From positions 1-8,419 of the forward strand of contig JAVKSM010000125.1 of the NCBI GenBank assembly GCA_039583705.1: DNA of 8,419 nt, read 5' to 3'. A program made the translations under genes and the position numbers. Shown in pieces: positions 1-4,818 of this stretch. Positions within the stretch are counted from its first letter, which is position 1; each line of letters starts with the position of its first letter. The notes beneath the pieces are model-generated. The model did no database searches. It saw only the letters and a list, made by a program, of their open reading frames with translations, and was not told the DNA's origin. Source of the DNA: JAVKSM01 sp039583705 (GTDB lineage: Bacteria > Actinomycetota > Actinomycetes > Mycobacteriales > Pseudonocardiaceae).

Positions 1-63
1 CAGCAGCTCCGGCCGGCCCGACAGCAGCTCCGGCCGGCCCGACAGCAGCTCCGGCGGGCCCGG
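1..63. repeat. 21-bp tandem repeat, three copies
   Basis: Bases 1-21 and 22-42 are identical. Bases 43-63 differ at two positions (unit positions 14 and 21). The unit starts CAGCAGCTCC and encodes a Ser-Ser-Ser-Gly-Arg-Pro-Asp heptad in the plus-strand frame. The array may continue beyond the left edge. Because 21 is a multiple of three, changes in copy number would lengthen or shorten the tail without a frameshift. Confidence 0.85.
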
Positions 64-154
64 CAGGTCCGGTCCGTCCTCGTCGGGCAGGTCTGGCCGG
101 TCGGGCAGGTCCGGCTCGTCGGGCTCGGCCCCGGCGGCGGCTGCCGCTTCCTGA
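2..154 (+). CDS. C-terminal tail of a Ser/Gly/Arg-rich protein, possibly FmdB-family zinc ribbon (5' end outside window)
   Basis: The frame is open from base 2 to a TGA at 152-154. It encodes about 50 residues of low complexity: two SSSGRPD heptads and a diverged third, then Ser/Gly/Arg repeats (GRSGRSGRSG), ending APAAAAAS. No catalytic domain lies inside the window. Actinobacterial FmdB-family small zinc ribbon proteins have a short N-terminal Cys4 domain followed by Ser-rich tails that often end in Ala/Ser, and they are often found near mscL. The FmdB call is therefore an inference from tail composition and neighbourhood. The opposite strand is also open here and reads an acidic Pro/Asp/Leu-rich peptide (SGRPELL repeats). 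It has only a TTG start with a badly spaced GGAG, so I prefer the plus-strand reading. Confidence 0.42.
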   Translation, partial: SSSGRPDSSSGRPDSSSGGPGRSGPSSSGRSGRSGRSGSSGSAPAAAAAS

Positions 155-274
155 CCCTTCTCACAGGTCGCGTCACGCAAACTCCACACGCCTCGCCGAC
201 CCGGGTTGTGGTCGTCACCCCGTGACCTGCCCGACGCGCTCAGGTCGCGGTGGCGTCAGTCGGCGCCAGCGTGG

Positions 275-327
275 CCGTTACCCTCCGCTGACCGTCACTG
301 GATATCCGTTACCCTGCGCTGACGGTC
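275..327. repeat. 22-bp direct repeat pair upstream of mscL
   Basis: Copies at 275-296 and 306-327 match at 20 of 22 positions, starting CCGTTACCCT and ending GCTGAC(C/G)GTC. They start 31 bp apart, close to three helical turns, so a protein could bind both on one DNA face. The two mismatches also create an 8-bp inverted repeat, GACCGTCA (290-297) and TGACGGTC (320-327), which could form a hairpin in RNA with a 22-nt loop. The pair lies 34 bp before the mscL start, in the 155-360 spacer, which holds no credible gene. It could be an operator for mscL or a terminator for the upstream gene; I cannot decide which. Confidence 0.6.
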
Positions 328-360
328 GCCGGGTAGTGGCCGCCCCAGCCGGAGGGAGTA

Positions 361-774
361 GTGGTGCTCAAGGGGTTCAAGGACTTCCTGCTCCGAGGAA
401 ATGTCGTGGACCTGGCGGTCGCGGTCGTCATCGGAGCCGCGTTCGGCGCGGTGGTCACGGCCTTCACCGGCGGCATCCTGCAACCGCTCATCAACTCGGT
501 GGCCCGGCCAGGTCCGGCCGGTAAGATCGGGTTCCAGATCCGCGGCAACAACCCTGGCACGTTCGTCGACTTCAGCACGCTCATCTCGGCCGTGATCTAC
601 TTTGTCATCGTCGCGGCGGTGATCTACTTCGTCGTCGTGCTCCCGCTCAACGTGATCAAAGAGCGGCGTCGGCGCGGCAAGGAGCCCGGTCCGGCCGAGC
701 CCACCGATGTCGAGCTGCTCATCGAGATCAGGGACCTGCTGCGCTCCCGGTCCGCCGATCGAGGCAATTACTAG
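361..774 (+). CDS. mscL: Large-conductance mechanosensitive channel MscL
   Basis: This 137-residue inner-membrane channel opens under membrane tension to release solutes during hypo-osmotic shock; the family forms homopentamers. The N-terminal helix (KGFKDFLLRGNVVDLAVAVV) is the family signature. TM1 spans about residues 14-38 and TM2 about 74-97, with a periplasmic loop between them. A basic cluster (KERRRRGK) and a C-terminal helix (about 118-130) follow. Length is normal. A strong Shine-Dalgarno sequence (GGAGGGAG, 351-358) precedes two adjacent GTG codons. The start at 361 is used here, but GTG 364 gives MLKGFK, the usual family N-terminus, with slightly better spacing. The gene is convergent with moaB2, separated by 27 bp with no hairpin, which matches the mycobacterial arrangement. 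Confidence 0.97.
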   Translation: MVLKGFKDFLLRGNVVDLAVAVVIGAAFGAVVTAFTGGILQPLINSVARPGPAGKIGFQIRGNNPGTFVDFSTLISAVIYFVIVAAVIYFVVVLPLNVIKERRRRGKEPGPAEPTDVELLIEIRDLLRSRSADRGNY

Positions 775-801
775 GCCGGTTATCGCCGTCACCTCGCCCG
801 C

Positions 802-1302
802 TCATTCCTCGTCGAGCCCCGAGAGTTCCTCGATGACATGTGCGACGAGCGGGGTGAGCGTCGCCATGCCGTCCCGGACCGCGGCCCGCGACGCGGCCAG
901 GTTGACCACCAGGGTGCTGCCGGAGACCCCGACGAGCCCGCGCGACAGGCCGGCGTCGACCGCGCCGGCGGCCAGCCCGGAGGCCCGGATCGCCTCGGCG
1001 ATGCCGGGAATCGGGCAGTCCAGGACGCCGGCCGTGACATCGGCCGTGACGTCGCGGGGGGAGACTCCGGTGCCGCCGACGGTGACGACGAGGTCCGCTC
1101 CGCCGATCACCGCGGTGTTGAGGGCGTTGCGGATCGCCACCGACTCGCCCGGGACGACGATCGTGCCGTCCACCACGAACCCGGCCTCCGCGAGCAGCTC
1201 GGTGACGAGGGGCCCCGTGGTGTCCTGGTGCTCACCGTGGCTCACCTTGTCATCGACGATCACCACCAGGGCCCGGCCGAGCCGCGCGACGGTGTTCTCC
1301 AT
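802..1302 (-). CDS. moaB2: MogA/MoaB-family molybdenum cofactor biosynthesis protein (MoaB2-like)
   Basis: The 166-residue product is a single MoCF-fold domain. This family binds molybdopterin, and MogA-type members adenylylate it before metal insertion; the exact role of the actinobacterial MoaB2 type is less clear. Visible motifs are VVIVDDKVSHG near the N-terminus, the binding loop GGTGVSPRDVT (76-86), PGIAEAIRASGL (99-110) and GVSGSTLVVNL (125-135). From memory these closely resemble mycobacterial MoaB2. ATG 1302 is preferred over GTG 1311 because TACGGT lies exactly 7 nt upstream of it, which suggests a leaderless transcript, and no Shine-Dalgarno sequence is visible. In mycobacteria the gene follows pepD on the same strand. 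Here it is cut off from pepD by two opposite-strand sugar genes and appears to have its own promoter. Confidence 0.93.
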   Translation of the reverse strand: MENTVARLGRALVVIVDDKVSHGEHQDTTGPLVTELLAEAGFVVDGTIVVPGESVAIRNALNTAVIGGADLVVTVGGTGVSPRDVTADVTAGVLDCPIPGIAEAIRASGLAAGAVDAGLSRGLVGVSGSTLVVNLAASRAAVRDGMATLTPLVAHVIEELSGLDEE

Positions 1303-1309
1303 GGCGGCC

Positions 1310-1315
1310 ACCGTA
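1310..1315 (-). promoter_or_regulatory. Probable -10 element of a leaderless moaB2 promoter
   Basis: The minus strand reads TACGGT (1315 to 1310), matching the actinobacterial TANNNT consensus, followed by 7 nt and then ATG 1302. Transcription would begin at or next to the start codon. No clear -35 hexamer is visible. It lies in the 111-bp divergent region shared with the epimerase gene. Confidence 0.5.
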
Positions 1316-1400
1316 GCGGCATGATCGGCCCAGCGGCGCGGAACAGGGAACGAAGCGCGCCGGGATCACCCGCCCGGTCGTGCCAGGGTGGGATTGGGCC

Positions 1401-1406
1401 TACCGT
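1401..1406 (+). promoter_or_regulatory. Probable -10 element of a leaderless epimerase promoter
   Basis: TACCGT is followed by 7 nt (1407-1413) and GTG at 1414. The geometry is the same as on the opposite strand for moaB2. It supports GTG 1414 over GTG 1405, which would overlap the -10 element. No -35 hexamer is obvious. Confidence 0.5.
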
Positions 1407-1413
1407 GACCCCG

Positions 1414-2472
1414 GTGCGGGTACTGATCACTGGCGGGGCCGGGTTCGTCGGCTCGGCCGTCGCCGACCTCCTCGCCAGCCAGGGCCACTCCGTCGTCCTG
1501 CTCGACGCGCTGTTGCCCCAGGCGCACGGAGGCGTCCCACCCTGGACCGTCGCCCACGAGCTCGTCCAGGGTGATGTCCGAGACGCCGCTCTGCTCGCGC
1601 GCCTCCTGCCGGGCGCCGACGGGGTGTGCCACCAGGCGGCGATGGTCGGCCACGGTGTCGACCCGTCGGACGCGCCGGAATACGCCACCCACAACGTCGT
1701 CGGCACCGCCGTGCTACTCGCCGCGATGCACGCCGCCGGCGTCAGGCGGCTGGTGCTGGCCAGCTCGATGGTGGTCTACGGCGAGGGCCGCTACTCGTGC
1801 GGCGAACACGGCGTCGTGGTCCCGCCGGCGCGTCGGCCCGTCGACCTGGCCGCGGGTCGCTTCGAGGCCAGGTGCCCGCGGTGCGGGTCGGCGCTGCGGT
1901 CCGAACTGGTCACGGAGGACGCGCCGGTGGCGCCGCGGAGCACCTACGCCGCCACCAAGGTCGCCCAGGAGCACCTGGCCGAGGCGTGGGCACGGCAGAC
2001 CGGCGGCGGCGTGTGGGCGCTGCGCTACCACAACGTCTACGGCGCGCGGATGCCGCGGGACACCCCGTACGCCGGCGTGGCGTCGATCTTCCGCTCCGCG
2101 CTGCAGCGCGGTGAGCCGCCGCAGGTCATGGAGGACGGCGCCCAGCGCCGCGACTTCGTGCACGTCAGTGACGTTGCGGCGGCGAACGCGCTGGCCTTGG
2201 CGGCACCACCCCCGGAAGGTGGGTGCGAGCCGCTCAACGTCTGCTCCGGCTCGCCGCACACGGTCGGCGAACTGGCTGCCACGCTGGCCGAGGCGATGGG
2301 CGGGCCGGCTCCGGTGGTGGTCGGCGGCGCCCGCCCCGGTGACGTGCGGCACGTGGTCGCCGACCCGGCCAGGGCGCGGGCGGTGCTGGGGTTCCGGGCG
2401 GCGGTGCCGTTCGCCGAAGGTGTGGCGGCGTTCGTCACCGACCCGCTGCGGGAGCCCGCCGACGTCTCCTGA
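1414..2472 (+). CDS. NAD-dependent nucleotide-sugar epimerase/dehydratase with Cys/His (zinc-ribbon-like) insert; dTDP-L-rhamnose 4-epimerase-like
   Basis: The 352-residue product is an extended short-chain dehydrogenase acting on NDP-sugars. It shows the Rossmann motif GGAGFVG (7-13) with Asp31 at the end of strand 2 for NAD(H), SSMVVYG (117-123), and the catalytic YxxxK as YAATK (Tyr178, Lys182). RDFVHVSDVA and a sugar-binding C-terminal half follow. Between the SSM motif and Tyr178 is an insert carrying Cys129, His132, Cys154 and Cys157 (SCGEHG and CPRCG), a probable structural metal site. As far as I recall, a similar insert occurs in dTDP-L-rhamnose 4-epimerases of the WbiB type, so that activity is a reasonable guess, not a proof. 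GTG 1414 gives the canonical VRVLITGGAGF start; GTG 1405 is the alternative. The gene is followed 71 bp later by a glycosyltransferase on the same strand. Confidence 0.9.
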   Translation: MRVLITGGAGFVGSAVADLLASQGHSVVLLDALLPQAHGGVPPWTVAHELVQGDVRDAALLARLLPGADGVCHQAAMVGHGVDPSDAPEYATHNVVGTAVLLAAMHAAGVRRLVLASSMVVYGEGRYSCGEHGVVVPPARRPVDLAAGRFEARCPRCGSALRSELVTEDAPVAPRSTYAATKVAQEHLAEAWARQTGGGVWALRYHNVYGARMPRDTPYAGVASIFRSALQRGEPPQVMEDGAQRRDFVHVSDVAAANALALAAPPPEGGCEPLNVCSGSPHTVGELAATLAEAMGGPAPVVVGGARPGDVRHVVADPARARAVLGFRAAVPFAEGVAAFVTDPLREPADVS

Positions 2473-2529
2473 GCGGACCGCCCACCGGGTGGTGAGCGCG
2501 CCTCGGCTGCCCGGCGCGGTCAGACGATC

Positions 2530-2535
2530 TAGTGT
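2530..2535 (+). promoter_or_regulatory. Possible -10 element before the glycosyltransferase
   Basis: TAGTGT is followed by 8 nt and then GTG 2544. No Shine-Dalgarno sequence precedes GTG 2538 or GTG 2544. The glycosyltransferase could instead be cotranscribed with the epimerase, so this site is less certain than the others. Confidence 0.35.
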
Positions 2536-2543
2536 GAGTGGCT

Positions 2544-3206
2544 GTGACAGCCCTGGTCGACGTCGTACTGCCCTGCCTGGACGAGGCTGAGGCGCTGCCC
2601 GGGGTGCTCGCCCGGCTGCCGTCGGGTTACCGCGCCCTCGTCGTGGACAACGGCTCAACCGACGGCACCGCGGCGGTCGCGGCCGCCCACGGCGCCACCG
2701 TGGTGCCCGAGCCACGTCGCGGCTACGGCGCGGCCGTCCATACCGGGCTGGAGGCGGCCAGCGCGGACGTCGTCGCGGTGCTTGACGCCGACGGGTCGCT
2801 CGACCCCGCCGTCCTGCCGGCCATGGTGGACCGTCTGGCCGGCGCCGATCTCGTCGTCGGACGACGGGTGCCCGTCGGGAGGGGCACCTGGCCGTGGCAT
2901 GCCAGGGCGGGCAACGCGCTGATCGCCGCGCTGCTGCGCCGCCGCGGGGTTCCGGTGCACGACATCGCCCCGGTGCGGGTCGGGCGCCGCCGCGACCTGC
3001 TCGACCTCGGCGTCGTCGACCGTGCCTTCGGGTATCCCGTGGAGCTGCTGGTGCGGGCCGGTGCCGCCGGCTGGCGGCTGCGCGAGGTCGAGGTGGTCTA
3101 CCGGCCCCGGGCCGGTGGCCGCTCGAAGGTGTCCGGGTCGGTGCGGGGGACCCTGCGCGCCGCCCGGGACATGGCACTGCGAGCCGGCCTCAGTGACCGC
3201 CGATGA
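2544..3206 (+). CDS. Family 2 glycosyltransferase (dolichol-phosphate mannosyltransferase-like GT-A fold)
   Basis: The 220-residue product is a soluble GT-A domain that would transfer a sugar from an NDP- or polyprenyl-linked donor. It opens with DVVLPCLDEAEAL. DNGSTDGT (about 35-42) is the nucleotide-binding loop, and DAD (81-83, within VLDADGSLDP) is the metal-binding DxD motif. GRR, FGYPVELLVRAGAAGWR and YRPRAGGRSKVSG are typical of bacterial GT2 proteins with undecaprenyl or dolichol-like acceptors. No transmembrane helix is visible at either end, so membrane association would need a partner or be peripheral. Donor and acceptor are unknown. GTG 2544 fits a leaderless start; GTG 2538 adds two residues. 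The last 17 bp overlap the 3' end of pepD on the other strand. Pairing with the epimerase suggests joint surface or secondary-metabolite glycosylation (inference). Confidence 0.88.
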   Translation: MTALVDVVLPCLDEAEALPGVLARLPSGYRALVVDNGSTDGTAAVAAAHGATVVPEPRRGYGAAVHTGLEAASADVVAVLDADGSLDPAVLPAMVDRLAGADLVVGRRVPVGRGTWPWHARAGNALIAALLRRRGVPVHDIAPVRVGRRRDLLDLGVVDRAFGYPVELLVRAGAAGWRLREVEVVYRPRAGGRSKVSGSVRGTLRAARDMALRAGLSDRR

Positions 3207-4590
3207 CCTGGCTGCCCAGCGTGACCTGCACGGTGCGCTGACCTCCGCCAGCCCCGGTGACGGTCAGCGTCACGACCTCACCCGGGGCGTGCGAGCGGAC
3301 CGCGGCGACCAGCGCGTCGCTGTCCTGGATCAGCTTGTCGTCGAGCTTTGTGACGACGTCGCCGGCCTGCAGGCCGGCCGCCGCGCCCGGCTGGCCCGGC
3401 TGCACCGAGACGACCTGCGCGCCCGCCGGGGAGGCGTCATGCACCGTGATGCCGATCACCGCCTCGGTGGCCTGCCCGGTCCGTTGCAGCTCGTCCGCGA
3501 TCCGCCTGGCCTGGTTGATCGGGATGGCGAAGTTCAGCCCGATCGACCCGGACGACTGCGGGCCGCTGGAGAGGTTGGCGATCGCCGAGTTGATACCGAC
3601 CACCTGGCCTTGCATGTCCACCAGCGGGCCGCCGGAGTTGCCCGGGTTGATCGCCGCGTCGGTCTGGATGGCGTTGAGCACGGTCTCCTGCCCGCTGCCG
3701 ATGCCGCCGGTGTCCACCGGGCGGTCAAGCGCGCTGACGATGCCGCTGGTCACGGTGCCGGACAGCCCGAGCGGCGAGCCGATGGCCACCACCTGCTGCC
3801 CGACCCGCAGCGCGTCGGAGTTGCCGAGCGTGACCGGGGTCAGCCCCCCGACGCCTTGTGCCTTGACCAGGGCGATGTCGGCGTCGGGCGCGGTGCCGAC
3901 GACCTGCACCGGCGCGCGGGTGCCGTTCTGGAAGACCGCCTGGAGCTGCCGGTTGCCGCCACCGGCCTGCAGCACGTGGTTGTTGGTGAGGATGAGCCCG
4001 TCAGTGGAGAGGATCATCCCGGAACCCTCGCCAACAGCGCCGACGAGCTGCACGACGCTGGGCAGGACCCTGTTCGCGACCTCCTCCACCGAGCCGACCG
4101 GAGCGGTGGCCGCGGGGTTCACCGACGGCAGCGGCTCGTTGAGCACGTTGCTGGCCGTGGGCCGTTCGGCGAGCCGGTATCCCACCGCTCCGCCCACCCC
4201 GCCGCCGACCAGCGCTGCAACCAGGACGAGGAGCACCGCCCAGACAACGGTGCCGCGGCGGCGGCGGCCGTTTCCCTCGTTTCTCCCCAGCGGCGTGGTG
4301 TGCGGTCCGGACGGCCCCTGCGGTGTCCCGTACTGGGGGTACGGGGCGGTCGCGGCCGGCCCGGCGCCCCACGCCGAACCGTAGCCGGGCCACGCCGCCT
4401 GCTGGCCCGGCTGGCCTGGCTGGCCCGGCTGGCCGGGCTGGCCGGGCGGCTGGAACGGTTCCTGGCCGCCCTCGCCGACCGGACGGTCCCACCACTGCGC
4501 CGGTTGCTGGCCGAAGCCGCCACCTGTCGGCTCCGACGGCACCTCCGGGTGAGGGTGGTCGTCCGGCTGGCCGGGATCCTGCTCGCTCAT
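3190..4590 (-). CDS. pepD: Membrane-anchored HtrA/DegP-type serine protease with PDZ domain (PepD-like)
   Basis: The 466-residue product probably degrades or chaperones misfolded extracytoplasmic proteins. In order it has: a cytoplasmic Pro/Gln/Gly-rich tail (1-108) with five QPG repeats near 50-62; a basic stop (GRRRR); one transmembrane helix (about 114-138); a linker; a trypsin-like domain (about 168-370); and a PDZ domain (about 378-460). The triad is intact: His205 in TNNHVL, Asp238 in DADIALVK and Ser319 in INPGNSGGPL. Length is close to mycobacterial PepD. ATG 4590 has only a distant purine run upstream. Five to six nt before it lies an ACACTG/GACACT element preceded by paired CTCAGG half-sites, suggesting a leaderless, regulator-controlled promoter. 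The gene lies 228 bp downstream of mprB on the same strand. In mycobacteria PepD is part of the MprAB stress response. Confidence 0.94.
   Translation of the reverse strand: MSEQDPGQPDDHPHPEVPSEPTGGGFGQQPAQWWDRPVGEGGQEPFQPPGQPGQPGQPGQPGQQAAWPGYGSAWGAGPAATAPYPQYGTPQGPSGPHTTPLGRNEGNGRRRRGTVVWAVLLVLVAALVGGGVGGAVGYRLAERPTASNVLNEPLPSVNPAATAPVGSVEEVANRVLPSVVQLVGAVGEGSGMILSTDGLILTNNHVLQAGGGNRQLQAVFQNGTRAPVQVVGTAPDADIALVKAQGVGGLTPVTLGNSDALRVGQQVVAIGSPLGLSGTVTSGIVSALDRPVDTGGIGSGQETVLNAIQTDAAINPGNSGGPLVDMQGQVVGINSAIANLSSGPQSSGSIGLNFAIPINQARRIADELQRTGQATEAVIGITVHDASPAGAQVVSVQPGQPGAAAGLQAGDVVTKLDDKLIQDSDALVAAVRSHAPGEVVTLTVTGAGGGQRTVQVTLGSQVIGGH
4402..4446. repeat. 9-bp tandem repeat encoding the QPG repeats of PepD
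   Basis: Five consecutive 9-bp units (CTGGCCCGG with C, T or G variants) encode Gln-Pro-Gly repeats on the minus strand, in the cytoplasmic tail of the protease. Copy number could vary in frame, changing the length of a disordered tail but not the protease domain. Confidence 0.85.
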
Positions 4591-4595
4591 GCCGA

Positions 4596-4628
4596 CAGTG
4601 TCCCCTCGTCACCTGAGCCGTACCTGAG
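4596..4628 (-). promoter_or_regulatory. Putative MprA-type operator and leaderless promoter of pepD
   Basis: The minus strand has CTCAGG (4628-4623), 5 nt, CTCAGG (4617-4612), 10 nt, then ACACTG (4601-4596). ATG 4590 begins 5 nt later. Two direct half-sites one helical turn (11 bp) apart are the typical target of OmpR-family regulators. The architecture is duplicated exactly in front of mprA, with the same half-site spacing and distance to ACACTG. GACACT (4602-4597) could be a weak -10 hexamer 6 nt before the start codon. Mycobacterial MprA is reported to bind paired direct-repeat boxes, including at pepD. The assignment here is inferred from sequence. Confidence 0.6.
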
Positions 4629-4726
4629 ATATCGCCGGGCCCTGGCCATGCTTCACCCGGGACCCCTCACATCGAGCGCAGCCGCCACGCCATCCGCTCC
4701 GGCACCCAGTCATTGATCCAGGCTCC

Positions 4727-4768
4727 GGCACCGGCACCGGCACCGGCACCGGCACCGGCACCGGCACC
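4727..4768. repeat. (GGCACC)7 hexanucleotide tandem repeat in the mprB-pepD spacer
   Basis: Seven perfect GGCACC units are flanked by degenerate ones (GGCTCC at 4721-4726, GGCAC GGCAC at 4769-4778). The array lies in the 228-bp gap between the mprB stop (4819) and the pepD start (4590), about 100 bp upstream of the putative MprA box. On the minus strand one frame reads Gly-Ala repeats followed by 18 non-repetitive residues to a stop at 4667. That frame has no start codon within the gap, so I do not call it a gene. Pure hexamer arrays of this kind tend to vary in copy number by slippage. Confidence 0.9.
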
Positions 4769-4818
4769 GGCACGGCACGGTACTCGAGCCGAGCGGCGAC
4801 CGCCGGCCGGCAGCCGGG

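Noticed and set aside
1340..1351. ECF sigma factor -35 (GGAAC, twice) upstream of the epimerase
   Set aside because: No matching -10 (GTT) at the required 16-18 bp spacing, and the TACCGT leaderless promoter explains the start better.
838..1404. N-terminal extension of the epimerase frame into the moaB2 region
   Set aside because: It is antisense to moaB2 and of Arg/Asp/Gly-rich low complexity. The family starts at the GGAGFVG motif, consistent with GTG 1414.
2476..2521. Terminator between epimerase and glycosyltransferase (GACCGC 2476-2481 with GCGGTC 2516-2521)
   Set aside because: A six-bp stem with a 34-nt loop is expected by chance in GC-rich DNA; there is no U-tract or compact stem.
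1714..3177. 487-codon open frame on the minus strand across the epimerase and glycosyltransferase
   Set aside because: Arg/Pro/Gly/His-rich product without motifs. It is antisense to two clearly recognisable enzymes and is a normal by-product of high GC3.
3022..4716. 564-codon open frame on the plus strand opposite pepD
   Set aside because: Shadow of pepD with no recognisable domain; the protease motifs on the other strand are complete.
4402..4780. CRISPR array suggested by short repeats at 4402-4446 and 4727-4780
   Set aside because: Both are short pure tandem repeats without unique spacers, and no cas gene is present.
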